NCBI RefSeq assembly: GCF_001039355.2
Contig: NW_019775442.1
Coordinates: forward strand, 240,281-304,280
Length of the DNA stretch: 64,000 bases
Direction: 5' to 3'
DNA from: Lingula anatina
Taxonomy: Eukaryota; Brachiopoda; Lingulata; Lingulida; Lingulidae
This document shows, piece by piece, positions 12,139 through 24,650 of this stretch. The translations under genes were made by a program, and so were the position numbers. Under the pieces are notes generated by a model. It ran no database searches. It had not been told where the DNA came from and worked only from the letters and a program-made list of their open reading frames with translations. Each line of letters begins with the position of its first letter. Positions within the stretch are counted from its first letter, which is position 1.

Positions 12139-12435
12139 CCATCTTTTACTCTAATTAATATATAAAACTTCTCCTATCATTTAATTACTAAGTGGAATAT
12201 CCTAGACCAACATTAGGCACAATAAGGGCCTTCACTCTTTGCCTTATTTTAGGCATTTGCCCTCATAAAAAGTAGAATTTCCACCAATTTCAACTAAATG
12301 GGCCGTAATTAAATAGAAGTTTTTTTAATTAAAGCTATAAGCATGCAATGACCTCGTTCCATCCGCCATTAGATCTCGCCGTAAACTGTGGTTCTATCAA
12401 AGTCCTTTAACGCTCTGCTTCAGATTAAATCGAAA

Positions 12436-12530
12436 AGTTCAATTCAGTTCAGTTCAGTTCATTTATTCCTTAGCACATCAGATACAATACAATACAAAAC
12501 AATGCAATACAATACAATACAATACAATAC
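12436..12530 (+). repeat. pentanucleotide microsatellites
   Basis: Repeats of TTCAG followed about 30 bases later by (AATAC)n/(ACAAT)n. Confidence 0.85.
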
Positions 12531-12859
12531 TGAAAAAAAAGATGGTAACAAGTTAAACTTAGGATATAAAACAATACAGTAATAAGTGATCATAAGCGTT
12601 TGCTATAGAAAGTACGTACATGCATATATATATATGCATTTAATTTGTCAAAAAAAAAAAAAAAACACGGACATGGTAGTAATTGATCATGAACAAATAA
12701 ACGTTAACACCCTTAAATATCCAAATCTCATAATTTTCTCATTCCATCGTAATCTAGAGCCCACCAAAGAACCGGAATGTATTTTTTATCATACCACAAC
12801 TTCGAACGATAGGATGATTGCAGTAACATTTGGGAGAGAAAATACAAGATACCCCTAGA

Positions 12860-15800
12860 TTTGCCTAACTTACTACCAGAGCCGTCAGCTGAGTTGTATT
12901 ATAATATGCTTCAAAGTGAAATACACCCGTACAATTATCCTATTGTACGAAACGCCGGTAGTCAGATAAGGCAATTACAATTGACCCTTTTCAAGAGACA
13001 CAGATCGATTTTTCGCTAGATATCAACAGGTATTTTTTGTTTACTCCTTATTTTTGAACGTAATTGACGCCATCACTGAGATGACCTTTGTTTGAGAACA
13101 CCGATACTTATGTACAAGTAAATTGATCCCCACTGTATTCTACAACCAAGAATGTAATTATGTCGACTACGCCTTAATTAATGGCTCTCATGTTGCATGC
13201 AGAGGACGATTTGTGCTATTATCTATACTCTCTTTCAGAGGTGCTCTGAAGATTGCTGTACAAATACGATAAAGTGTCAACTGGCGTATATTCAGTTTGA
13301 CATTACAAGTTACATGTACATGTATGACAGAAATAAATGATGTCTCCAAATAAATATACATATACATCTTTTCCAATTAAATAGTTGTGCAAATAAAATG
13401 TTGTAGTATATTTTGATTTTTAAAAACGATTTCAAACCATATTAAAAAGGAAAAATAGTTTGATAAATTAAATTAATAAAATCTGGGATAAAGGCATATT
13501 AATTAAATATACAACAAATTTCTATAATGATCGGAGATGGATCTGGCTGAAAAGATCTCGAAGCTTTACATTCAGACGGCGTAGCTGTGTTTTCTCAGAG
13601 ACGTAAATGTCGCACCCTCTAGTCACTGGAGTGGCATACATAGTGCCTGAAGTGGTTGAAGCTTATCCAAAGTTGAGTCATTTCCAGTATTCTCTCTTCT
13701 GTGGTTATTGAATGGGGCACTGGGAAACATAGTAAGAGGTCGCTCCTCATTACAGTGAGTTTTTTTTTTAATTCAGTCACTGTTGAAATAAGAGAAGCGG
13801 AGTAACAGGAATGTAATATACGACATTTTGTCCATCTATTTATGGTGAAACAACGCCACGAAATTGTTTCAGATCTGGCAGTCTTCCATTACTATAAGTT
13901 CAGCGTGTGATATCGCCTTGTTTCTTATCAAACGTAGGTGATTCTTCTTTTTATGGCTGAACCATTGATGTTCCAAGATAATTTCAGGTTGTTGAGTTTC
14001 TTTTTTTTTTTAAATATTTAATAAATAGTATATATGTGTTTTGTCAGTTATGCATTAGTCATCCACCAGTGTCAGTAAATGTTCATCTCTACCAATGGTT
14101 TTTGTATGTTTGTGAACATTTCAACAGTTTTTTCCATAATTACGGAACAATTTCCAGGATATACAGTTATTCACGGGGAAAATAAGTGAATGCAAGTTCA
14201 AGTGGATCCGTGCCGCCTGATATTAATATGTACATAGATATTTTGTCTTGGCGGATCGGAGGTCTGCCTTCTAGCAGTGCTCTCTAAGTATTCAGTGCAG
14301 AAAAAAACTGAATCAACAATGTCAAAGTCCTCCACATCGCGAACGTTCTTGACTTACTGCACTCAACGTCAATTACATGACGTTTTACTACTTCAACATT
14401 CGTGTAGTAAACCGCAATCTGAAAAGAAAAACAGACAACGCTGCACCTTTCAAAGGTACACAATAGGCTACGCTCTATGTAGCTTTTCTATTCTACTTTT
14501 CTATTTGATTATTTAAATTCTAACGCTCCTCCCGTAATCGCAAAAATACAACATATCAAAGACAGCTGAGACCTAAGCAACGAAGCTGGCACAAATACCG
14601 ATATTAAACAAAGACATTTAATGAAACAACACTTATTGCTAGACGGTGAAAGTTTAAATTTTTCCGAGTTTTCACCAATTTTCACTTCAAAATAGGAAAA
14701 CTGCAGCTAATGTCTCAAGGTACGACAGCTTTATAGAAACTTTGGAGAAATAAATGTATAACAGTGAATCTCCTGATAGCTTTCAACCAAAATCCAATAT
14801 ATGATTTTTCTTTATTTTGATGCTACTTATCTGCACTTACGATGTCCCATCTTATGGATTGAAAATTCCTGGTTTTTAAGGATATCTCAGAAACATTTAG
14901 CTTAGTTTTGTCACTTGTACACTTCACAATCTCTTGTGCATACCTGACTAATAATTCACGATTGTGTCTACTCGCCTTCAATATTGCACCGTCGTTATTT
15001 ATGGGATATGATAATTAATCAAACACGTACATGAACTGTTATGAAATGTGTGTGTGTATAATAATAAATAACAAGAGCCACCACTTATAATAAAACATGG
15101 CATGACAAATGGGCCTGGTAATTGAGATGCGCATTGCTAATTAGAGACAACAACATAGCAACACGTCACATTATTGCAAGAAATAACTTCCAATTACCTA
15201 AGAGGAGATCAAATATTATTTTGGTATGATTTTGAGACTTAACAACCCCAAACTTGACATAAAATAAAAACACGGATTGGTGATTTGCACATGTGAGTCG
15301 AACGTCGCCAAAATTCGGGCAAAAAACCTAACATTAAAAAAACAAAAAATAGCCCAATCATGCTGAAATTTAAAAGGGAACCTGACTAAATAAGAAAGGT
15401 ACTCCGCCAATTAGGAGTAATGTGAAATAACTATTTCGCAGTTAAGAGGTGAATGTTGCCAAAATACACGAAAAACATTTTGTAAAAAAAATTCGATCAT
15501 GCTTACTTTTGGATAAAAACCCAGAATATTGAAACTTTTTGTAAATAACAAATACGTGTAGGAATATACTCTAAATCTTTAAAACAAAGGTTAATGAAAG
15601 AGCATATACATTTAGTGACGCCAACAATATAAATAAATAAAGTCCTACCTGTGGTGCTTACATTTTGTGCCTAAATAGACCTGTATGCTAACGACATAAA
15701 TTAAATGGTAACTTGTTTCCCCCAAAAAAAATGTTTAATTGGTCAACGCTGTTACAATTTTACTGTTTGCAACGCTGGGTCTGCGCCTGTGGCCTGTTCT

Positions 15801-15902
15801 GTATTACTACTACAATAAAAATAATTATATTAATAATATCAAAGGCAAACAAACGCATTATATTGATCATTTACCTGGTAATCGAGGGCTTGTCACTCCG
15901 GC
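12860..15902. other. AT-rich stretch flanking the GPCR 3' side
   Basis: Mostly featureless. At 13550-13740 a patch with higher GC is open for 35-46 codons in all three minus frames (for example TRGCDIYVSEKTQLRRLNVK) but has no convincing splice sites. Its status is undecided and I do not call it an exon. The 3' UTR of the minus-strand GPCR must lie just below 15903, but I see no clear AATAAA in the first 100 bases. Confidence 0.35.
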
Positions 15903-17129
15903 TTAAGCAGATGGTGGTTTGCTGTCCCGGCTTTGGCCCCTTTTTCTCTCTGCATTTCTTTTGCATTCCGCCATATTGCGAGCAGCTGGCCCACTCTTGT
16001 TTGGCTTTTGGTGGCAACACAACGACTTTAAAGTGCTTCTGAATTTTTCCCCGAAAAGGCCGTAAATGAAGAAATTTACACAGGAGCTAAGTGTACAGAA
16101 CAAAACCATAACTGGGTATACATACACCATGCCTCGCATTTCGCCAATGCGCTGGTTCCCAAAGAGTCCAAAGAGACAAGACAGAGAGACTGTTAAGGAG
16201 GCAGACAATGTAGTTAGGGCGATCACCAAAGTCATTTTGATCAAAGTGCGATGAACACCCAACTTGTGCATGGCAATCATGGTTGGATTCTTGGCAAGAC
16301 CCCTCATGTAGTGAGTCATCTTGGCATTCAGAACCAAGATGATAATGAAAGGAGCCAAAAAGTGCACGAAAACGTAAGAAAAAACAGTATACGCTTTGTG
16401 GTATTCTGAAACCGGTAATGGGGCGCCTAGACAAAAAACGGGGGACGTTGTGTTCAGGGGGCAAGGACGCTCAGGCAGGGATCCAAAGAAATATCGCGGG
16501 ACATTGTTGAGAAAAGCAAAAATCACGATGCAGCCAACCCTAAACGCCCAAACCTTGATGGGTGCGGTTGGTCCACTCCTAAGGGCGTTGTCTGAACAAA
16601 GGTGCATATAGCGATCGAACGTTACGAGCACTACTAGCCAGGGTGGGATCAAGAAGATGGAATATTTCAACCCCCACAGAAGCCGGGAGTGCTTCATCAG
16701 GATAAAGAAGTAGTTTTTGAACCACCCAGTATAAGGGTACATGGCTTGGATGCTGAAGTTTAAGAGTGTCGACAAAAGATGGATGTTATCGGCCACTGCT
16801 AAGCATATCAAAAGGAACGAAGTCGAGTTCCGTTTTTCGAAACGTGAAAATACAGCCATAGAGAGAAAATTCAGAATAAGGCCAACCACAACAACGAGAG
16901 AAATCCCAACGCCACCAACAGCGAAATACAACAGATTGATGAAGGCCAAGTCGGGAACATCCTCTTCATTTTCATCTCCTTCAAAAAATGAGCTACCATT
17001 GACAGACATCTCAGTCGTATTCATGGCTTTTACAAGTTGAACAGGATTGAAGAGCTGAGGAAGGCGTCGCAAATTAAAGTCGTTCGCAAGCTGGAGAGGT
17101 CTGAATACTTGTCTTGCCGGAGAATGCAT
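15903..17129 (-). CDS. class A G-protein-coupled receptor, FMRFamide-receptor-like
   Basis: A single open frame of 408 codons encodes a seven-helix receptor. TM1 is about residues 66-93 with N87 (N1.50). TM2 is 103-127 with LAVAD, D114 (D2.50). TM3 is 141-170 and ends in D172-R173-Y174. TM4 starts near W194. TM5 is 247-269 with P260, TM6 296-320 and TM7 334-357, ending NFFIY (352-356) in place of NPxxY. Helix 8 is FGEKFRSTLKSL, with C371-C372 as likely palmitoylation sites, and the tail is basic. The NFFIY..FGEKFR ending is what invertebrate FMRFamide-type peptide receptors usually show. N-glycosylation sequons are at N37, N44 and N226. Oddities: the usual TM3 cysteine (3.25, here S148) is absent while loop 2 has C223 and C233, and TM6 lacks CWxP. 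The codon for M36 (17022-17024) has the better Kozak context (GCC before ATG) and is probably the real start. The ligand is unknown. No intron is needed. Confidence 0.9.
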   Translation of the reverse strand: MHSPARQVFRPLQLANDFNLRRLPQLFNPVQLVKAMNTTEMSVNGSSFFEGDENEEDVPDLAFINLLYFAVGGVGISLVVVVGLILNFLSMAVFSRFEKRNSTSFLLICLAVADNIHLLSTLLNFSIQAMYPYTGWFKNYFFILMKHSRLLWGLKYSIFLIPPWLVVLVTFDRYMHLCSDNALRSGPTAPIKVWAFRVGCIVIFAFLNNVPRYFFGSLPERPCPLNTTSPVFCLGAPLPVSEYHKAYTVFSYVFVHFLAPFIIILVLNAKMTHYMRGLAKNPTMIAMHKLGVHRTLIKMTLVIALTTLSASLTVSLSCLFGLFGNQRIGEMRGMVYVYPVMVLFCTLSSCVNFFIYGLFGEKFRSTLKSLCCHQKPNKSGPAARNMAECKRNAERKRGQSRDSKPPSA

Positions 17130-17654
17130 TTATACAGGGTGTTTAGGTAATTGGCAAATAACGTCGCACACTTCAACTTGACTAATTGGGTTGGTGCGAA
17201 GTTAATCCGTAACTTCAGTGACAACTGAATATCATTAAGACGACACTCAAGTGTTGCACGTGTAAACCATACAAGCATACGCCTACTGATACGGTGATAC
17301 CCCTACATAATTTCCCCACATCTTTCGATGTTTGTCTTGTAAATGGAACCTTGCAACAATTTTCTACCTTTATAGAATTATCATTATAACTTAACAACAT
17401 ATGGTTCAAATAATGTCAAGAATTAATCTTATGATTCTCCGAAAGCCGTCTTATTTTCGCATTGAACTTTTAACCCTGAAAATTACACTAACTGGAAGAA
17501 AACTTTACTCTCTCAGCTCGTGGCTGCTGCTCTTTATAGTGACAGTCATTCATGGATAAGTCAGCATGGCGTTTTTGGATTTGGAAAAGCGACTTCAGTA
17601 AAGTTCTTTCAGTAAAGTTGAAGGTAGCGGGTTGGGGCATGATGCCGTTTTCAG
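17130..17654. other. 5' flank of the GPCR
   Basis: Upstream region of the minus-strand receptor. A TATAAA-like string overlaps the first ATG. No clear promoter element and no other gene recognised. Confidence 0.3.
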
Positions 17655-17795
17655 TGTCAGCTATAAGAATGTTATTCAGCATATTTTCTCTACAGGATTT
17701 TTCAAAATAAAAAATTAAACTCCTCAAGCATACAAAATGACCAGTATTGCACTGCAGTTTCTGCTATCGATATAATTACTGAATATGTATGCATT
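17655..17795 (+). repeat. dispersed repeat, copy 1
   Basis: About 140 bases (CAGCTATAAGAATGTTAT, TATTTTCTCTACAGGA, CATACAAAATGACCA, CTGCTATCGATATAATTAC) recur at 20978-21112 in the same orientation with roughly 80% identity by eye. Confidence 0.6.
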
Positions 17796-18649
17796 ACAAC
17801 CCGTCGACCCAATTTTGCCACTTCTCGCGTTTTAGTCTTCTATCATTATCCTTTGTGAACGGTTAGTTAGAAACAACTCGCTCCAGCATTTTACCATTGT
17901 TTTTGATTTTAGCCTAGTGGTAAAGACTCGATCAAGGTGCTCAACCAGTTTCCTTGTAGAGGATTTATGGATTTTCTTTGTCATATTCTCCAACTCTTAT
18001 GATACTCTTATGATTCCGTTTGTATTTTAATGCATATTACAATCGCATGCATAATTATAAAATTACCTCTTACTTAGTACAGGGAGCATCTGGGGACAAT
18101 TGCACAACAGAAATAATGGCTTAAGAATAATTTGACATAATGTTGACTAAATACACGTAAAAAGATAACATTTTCCGGGAGGTAAAACACTTAGTAATCC
18201 ACCCAAATTGGGAAATGGACCTATTTTGACAAAAAGAAATGAATTCCGTCTGAGTAAGGTTAATTGTTTTTTAAATTAATTTATTTTTTAGTAAATTTAC
18301 AGCCGATTTATCCTTGATTGAAGTAAACCAATAAGAAAAATGATCTCATAATATTTGTGATACGTGAAATGTGACCCGGTGTCTCCTGAATGTTCTTGTT
18401 CTATGTTCGAAACGAAAAGATCAAGCAAGAGTAATCAAAACAGGGCAGGCAGAGTGCAAGATACTGCCATATATTAACGCCAAACAGTTTAAAACAATCG
18501 TTGTGATTATTGTTATCTATACTTTATCAGTGGTTCAGTTTCAAACTCTCTGGCTCGAGGATCACTACAGATCGAAATATTTGTGGCTGAGTCGGAAAAA
18601 AGGTGTCACATATATCCGCCACTGTTAACACTCTTTGTCAGTTAAGACA

Positions 18650-20036
18650 TTACATGTAGTCCAGGCAATCTATGGTTTGAGGTCAAAGTAATTGCAACAG
18701 TTTTTACTTTACCGCAGTGCTTTTGTTTGATGTCCCCAAAATGACATACTAAAAGTCTTAAGGAATCCTAGCATGGGAAATATGAAAAAATCCACGATGG
18801 CCGCCAATGCCATTGTTATATATGGGTATCAACTTCAACTAGGGAGAAAAAGTGGCCATTTTCAAATTTAAATTGCTTCTCAGCGTTTTCCATATCTTCG
18901 ATACCCTTTAAATATGTGTATGTTCGCAAATAATGTGTATCCTCAGGCAATCTGAGTAAATCCAAGATGGCTACCTTTTCCTTTAGAAATTTATGGGCTT
19001 CAACTACATAAATATATGCTTGGGGGAAATTGTGTTCATCATGAAATAAAGTTTGGTTCACATTGTTTTCCACATGTTGTTATACCTTTAATATGAATCT
19101 AGTTGATATCAAGCGCGTTTCTTTGGATTATTTGGAAAATTTCAACATGGCCGCCATTTACCATATGATTACATTGGAATTAACTACTGCCAGGAAATTA
19201 CTGTCCGATCATCAAGAACGGTTGAGTCAGTGGCCGTGGCCCCCTCGCAAACTCAGGTAGGAGTTGCCTTTGATAGCAGACAATAAATATCCTTGGCAGT
19301 AGTTAAAATCCATGTAATCTAATGGTTAATGACGGCCATTTTGGATTTTTTCAAAAATCCTCGTGAAACATGCTTATTACCCGACAGATACATATTAAAA
19401 GAGTAATAAAGGAGAGGAAATCACTGAGAAACAAACTTAATTTGACAATGGACACTGTGTTTACTTGACAGTAGTAAGCACCTATGTCTAATGGCAAATT
19501 GCGGCCATCTTGGATTTTCTCAAAATACCCAAGGTTACACACTGTAATTCACTTGTTACCCACCAGTTATATATCAAAATGGTAATAAGAGTTTGGAAAA
19601 CACTTTGAAACCAACTTTATTTGATAATGAACATTATCCCTCAGGTTTTTTTTTTTTAGTTTAAATCCATAAATTTCTATAGAAATCGGCAGCCATCTTG
19701 GATTTTCTCAAAGTGCTGAAGGAAACACAACTGTAAGCTTTCATAGATATATTATAGGGGTATTGAAGATATAGAAAACACTGATTAACAATCTTAATTT
19801 GATTATGGGCACTTCATCTCCCTGCTTGTAGTTGATACCCATGCTGTCCATACACCCTATGGCATTGGCGCCCAACTTGTTTTTTTTTTTTTTCATATAT
19901 CCCATACTAGGATTCCTTAGAACTTTTAGTATGTCATTTTGGGGACTTCAAAGGAAAGCATTGTGGTAAAATAAAAACTTGCAACTATTTTGAGGTTTGA
20001 CCCTAAAATGTCTTAGATTGCCTGGACTAATGTAAC
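18650..20036 (+). mobile_element. 1.4-kb foldback element with internal tandem repeats
   Basis: The two ends are inverted copies of about 150 bases: the left arm begins TTACATGTAGTCCAGGCAAT (18650) and the right arm ends ATTGCCTGGACTAATGTAA (20036). Both contain GTCCCCAAAATGACATACTA or its complement. Between them a unit of about 180 bases is repeated, each bearing a (C)AAGATGGC(C/T)GCC-like motif: left-half copies at about 18797, 18962 and 19145, right-half copies inverted at about 19332, 19503 and 19690. The symmetry centre is near 19235, flanked by ACTACTGCCAGGA and its inverse. This is a foldback transposon; no transposase is present. A lone piece of the right arm lies at 23897-23990. Confidence 0.75.
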
Positions 20037-20049
20037 TTTAGTTCTTGAA

Positions 20050-20330
20050 ATAGGTTCTTTGGTAAAGATGCCAGATAATTGGTTCGTGACAAAAGAATAT
20101 TTGCGGTCTTAATACATTTCCAAGAAGAAATGGCATCGAAGGTAAAGGAAATCGACAATGTGCGTAATCCCCCAAACTTCATGATTACGCATGTCTGGAA
20201 TGGAAAACAAATGGAAAAAAGATTAAGAGAAATGCTGGTGGTGCATTATTATACATAATAATAATAATAATAATAATAATAACTAGAAGAAGATTATGAT
20301 AAAAAACAAACAAATAAATAAATAGATAAA
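20050..20330 (+). repeat. dispersed repeat ending in (AAT)n, copy 1
   Basis: Shares with 21335-21625 the strings GATGCCAGATAATT.GTTCGT, GACAAAAG.ATATTTGCG, ATGTCTGGAATGGAAAACAA, an (AAT)n tract and AAAACAAACAAATAAATA. Same orientation. The 3' microsatellite suggests a retroelement tail, but no pol III boxes or coding domain were seen. Confidence 0.65.
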
Positions 20331-20509
20331 TATCACGGAATTACGATCGAAGGATGCGTCCCTTAATATACTGTATTTCCGTTTAATACTTGCCAAACGA
20401 AAAGAGTTAAAACTATTGCTTCGGTTAACCTACACTATTTCTCCCAATAATGAATAATTCACATAAGACATGTTTTATTATTGTAAAATTGGACATAATA
20501 ACGGAGAGG

Positions 20510-20980
20510 CAAGGGCGGTTCCAGGATTATTTGAAAATGGGGGGGGGGGGGGTGTCCGCGGATGTCTAGCCTACAACTCCCCCCCCCCCACCCCCCCCCC
20601 ACCCCCCCACCAACCAGCACCACCACTTGGTGTGGGGTACAGGGCCCGCTGAAGGGCTTCGAAAATTTTTGGTGTTTTAGAGACCAAACGGTGCCAGTTA
20701 GTACGCGGTTTAGAACTATGATACAGCTAGTGCAGTGACGCATTTTAATTTGATCTCAAAACTAAATTCATAATTTATTTATTTATTGTATTATTTTATT
20801 ATTTTACTCTGTATACTGCTCCAAAAGGAAAATGATTTCCGATTTTTATAATTGGCTAAATAAACTCTTATCTTATCTTATCCTAGTCAAAAATCTTATT
20901 TCAAGACGGGTATATTGGTGTTTTTATTCGGAAATCGAAGGGGATCACGACCCCCCTGACACCCTCCTTCTTTTAGTGGC
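20510..20980 (-). mobile_element. G-rich MITE, copy 2 (expanded)
   Basis: The left end GGCGGTTCCAGGATTATTTG followed by a 12-G run matches the right end of the copy at 41994 in reverse. The right end (CCCCCCTGACACC... to AGTGGCAG near 20980) matches its left end. In between are shared pieces (GGTTTAGAACTATG, TAGTCAAAAATCTTATTTCA) plus an extra AT-rich segment. Long C-runs separated by single A lie at 20579-20610. Confidence 0.6.
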
Positions 20981-21112
20981 AGCTATAAGAACGTTATACA
21001 GTATATTTTCTCTGCAGGAAATTTTTAATTCTAACATACAGCAGCATACAAAATGGCCAATATTGCACCTTCTGCTATCGATATAATTACTGAATTGTAT
21101 GCACGCGTCCAT
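20978..21112 (+). repeat. dispersed repeat, copy 2
   Basis: Partner of 17655-17795. It abuts the end of the G-rich MITE, so the MITE may have landed in this older repeat. Confidence 0.6.
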
Positions 21113-21334
21113 AACACCAAGTGCCTTCAACTCCCAAAAATTCGCTTTTAGTTCTCATACATAAGCTGTAGACGATAAAACGTGACTTTCATTTGAAAGT
21201 ATTGTGGTATACATTCGTAGAGATGTTATTTGACTGTGGCTTAAGAGTCTTAGGGATGATTTTCAATGAAATGCGAGCACTTTCTATCGGTTTGCTAAAT
21301 AATATACTGCAACCCTATCGCGACAGTTCGGTCA

Positions 21335-21501
21335 TGATGCCAGATAATTAGTTCGTGACAAAAGCATATTTGCGATCTTAATACATTTGGTGTTAATAAA
21401 GGAAAAATGGTATCAAATGTTCAGGTAATTGACAGAGTCACTAACCTCCCGAATTACATCATTAGTTATGTCTGGAATGGAAAACAAGATAAGATTGAGA
21501 G

Positions 21502-21549
<48 letters not shown>

Positions 21550-21625
21550 GATGATGATGATGATGATGATGATGATAATGATGATAAAGAACTAAAAACA
21601 AACAAATAAATAAATAAATAATTAA
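21335..21625 (+). repeat. dispersed repeat ending in (AAT)n(GAT)n, copy 2
   Basis: Partner of 20050-20330; the tail has a longer (AAT)n (about 21503-21548) followed by (GAT)n. Confidence 0.65.
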
Positions 21626-22482
21626 GACGGAGGTTCGAAAGTAACAAACCTATCTGCGTAAAGTCAAGAAAATTGTCTTAGGAATTTTTTTATATTCGGC
21701 TCAGCATGAACAACTCTATTTAAGAGCAGTTTATCACACAATTATACGATCCCTTAAACCAATCGAGTTTCTGTTTATTTAGTCTCTGTTGTCATGGAGA
21801 TGGAGACAGGTGGATGTCACTCGTGATGGTTGAAATTTTAATTTATAACCTACATTTTACAATGAACTACTGTATACGTATATCTTAATTTTCTCAACAG
21901 TTTTGGATATGTCTTTGCTTTAAGGAAAAAATTTCATGGACACATTTTTGGAAAGAACGGACGCGCATTACAAACATTACTTAATAATAATCTCACATGT
22001 AATATAACATGATGACGTTAAACTGAGAGGAAAGAAGATATTTGTCTATAGAACAAGCATCTTTATGAGGAAACAAAGAGCTTTGTGAGAAAAAATGATA
22101 CCTTTTCATAAAATAACAATGTCTGATGTAAATGAAAACTCATCTTCTACCTGCGCACGCAAAATGTCATGCCATGTAAGACGACCCATGACTTCAGAAG
22201 ATTTATATCATTTGTGATAGACCAACATAGTCAGGGTTATTTACAGAGATCAGCACAAATGGTCAAGGACGGTCGAAAGGCAACTGTAGTTCGTTCCTTC
22301 TTACTTTGTACAGGTGGCATAAGTCCTATACACTAACCCCAATACTACGTCTAACCCTATACCTGTACTAATCATGTGGACTTTCATTCCTAGGACCACC
22401 ATTCCTTTCACACCGGCATGTCAACGCTTCTAGCAATATTATTTATTGTTAATATTTCACTAGTTATTATCGGTGTTGTTAT

Positions 22483-22700
22483 TATCAACTCCGCCAAGGA
22501 GGCTATGTTTTTGGCTCCATTTGCCTCTCTGTATGTCTGTCTGTCTCTGTCTGTCTGTCTGTCACAACCTTATGTAAAACGTTAGGGAGGGATTTTGGTG
22601 AAACTTTCAAGAGAGGTCAGAAACCAATTAGTTAATGGGTAATTAAATAGGCCCTACTTTATAATAAATTTATAATAACATTTGAGCTACCTTTGCAGTG
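22483..22700 (+). repeat. CTCCGCCAAGGAGG-family repeat with (CTGT)n
   Basis: Begins AACTCCGCCAAGGAGGCTAT and runs through a CTGT tract (22528-22563). Another member is at 47706-47935, ending ACATAACCTCCTTGGCGGAG, the complement of this start. I know this motif as a common interspersed repeat of marine animals; its class (LINE 3' end or MITE) is not settled here. Confidence 0.6.
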
Positions 22701-23896
22701 ATTTGCGAACATTAAATACTTTTCTTATTTATTATCATTATAAAAAACGGATTTTTTCACATAAATCGCAATTCAAGTCACCCACAGAAACTAACTGGAC
22801 AGAAAAGTTTCTTCAGCGACATTAGAAATTTCTTGGAGTTAATTTAAAATTCACAGTGCACCTGTGATCTCAGCATGCACTGCCCTTGGCCATATCTAAT
22901 GCTTCTAGATTATACTATAGCCTACTATAGGCCAACTGAGTGAAAATAATCCAATACAAAATTTCACACTAGACGCAGCAAAGGATGCCATGAATTAGCC
23001 AGAGACATATATTTATGAACATCTGGTAAAAATCCTTTTGTGACCCGGGTAGATTGTTTGGATTAACAAGGGTATCACTGTATCTCAAAGCCAACTTAAT
23101 ATTGGACAGCGACTACGTACATTTGTAAGTCGGCTTAACGATAATTATCTGATATCGCTTGACGCGTGATCGATCCGGGATAATTGTAGCTGATGCAAAT
23201 TATACAGCGTATTGCAATTACGATTTTTGCTAAAGGGAATTCGTTAAAAGACAAGAAAAAACAAAACACTAGCGACAGTTTCTTGTAAAACAAGCAAAAT
23301 TACCGTCGATTTACAAACATGGAATATACACTACACTTTAAGCAAGCATCTTATTCTTTTCCAAAACCCCATTTTCCATGAAACTTACAGTTATCGAATA
23401 CTTCCACCATGGCCTCAGGTGATTCACAGCGGTCTATTTACATTTCCACTGAAGTGTTCATAACTATCTTTTAGTTTTAATACTTGAAACTATTTTTGTG
23501 TTTAGTCAGATGGATTGATTTTACCCTTGAATTTGAAATAAAGTATACTCAGCTCCAAAACGAGCTATGGTAAAACTCCCCATTTTCGAAACGGACTTCC
23601 TTCTTATCCATCGTCCATTGTTTTGCCTAAATCTCAATATCTATGAACTAATGGAAACTTTAACTGTCTCTTGTTGCTCCCTCACATTTATCCTTATTGA
23701 GAAATTTGAAATGAAATTTTTGGTTTATTGTTAGGCCCTGTAGAGACATTCAATTCTAATAATTATAAATTATTTCATTTGTAACTAAAATACTTATATA
23801 AATAAATGCAATACTTAATGCATAGGAAATCCTAACATCCGTATTTTCAGTAATGCTGTAGGAAAATCTTCGTATACATTTGTAGATCTATAGAAT

Positions 23897-23990
23897 TGGC
23901 GCCCATCTTGGTTTTTTTTTTCATATTTCCCATACTAGAATTCCTTAGAACTTTTAGTATGTCATTTTGGGGACTTCAAAGGATTGATTG
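23897..23990 (+). mobile_element. fragment of the foldback element right arm
   Basis: ATTGGCGCCCATCTTGG, a T-run, CCCATACTAGAATTCCTTAG and TATGTCATTTTGGGGACTTC match 19865-19952 closely, showing that the foldback family is dispersed. It stops abruptly near 23990. Confidence 0.7.
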
Positions 23991-24278
23991 TTCAGTGTCT
24001 CGTGTAGTATCTCTGATCACAGCTCATACTCATTTTTCTTCTTTCAGGTTTAAGCTTCTTAAAGCTCAATTAAGTCATCTAGACCTTTTAGATATTTTCC
24101 AGTGCTTTATGCAAGTGCAAATGCAAGAAGCAAACTACAAAATGCATTACAGTAAAAAGTATTAATTATTGGCGTTTTATTTTTTCATTGTTCTGATAGG
24201 ACATATGTTATTTATTTATATAACTTTTTTGGCATTTGCTGTTCCTTTATAGGTGTTTATTTCTTTTCAAATTTTATT

Positions 24279-24650
24279 TTGTTTTTCAGATTATATTTAG
24301 CTTTAAGTGACTCTATTCATTGGAACTTTGCCATTGTGTTCAGTGTTCAGTCCATGATTTTTAAATCCTTCTATAGATCCAAGATCTACCACATTTCATA
24401 CTTTTCCATTTTTTCATTGTTGTTTTTGTTAGTGATACGCACGGTCTATATATCCCATTCTTGCGTAATGCCGCCGTACACGCACGATAACGTATCGTCT
24501 GTTCTTCTCGGAGAATTGTATCGGCATGGTGCAGGTGGTTCTGTAGGTGATTTTGATATTGTATTGGCAGAGCAGGAAGAGCCAGAGCAGAGGCGTTTTG
24601 TAACAGTTGTAATAAGATACATTAACAAACTAATAGAAAACTACATGTAA
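24279..24650 (+). other. open frame of unknown meaning
   Basis: 123 codons. The second half (24470-24625) has noticeably more CpG and reads plausibly as protein (VLLGELYRHGAGGSVGDFD, then LAEQEEPEQRRFVTVVIRY); the first half is hydrophobic, AT-driven text. A polypyrimidine-AG acceptor (TTTTGTTTTTCAG) ends at about 24289. No domain recognised. It may be a decayed transposon ORF or an exon. Confidence 0.2.

Noticed and set aside
21407-21647. ORFs with long N, M, I, Y, S runs
   Set aside because: They are translations of the (AAT)n(GAT)n microsatellite.
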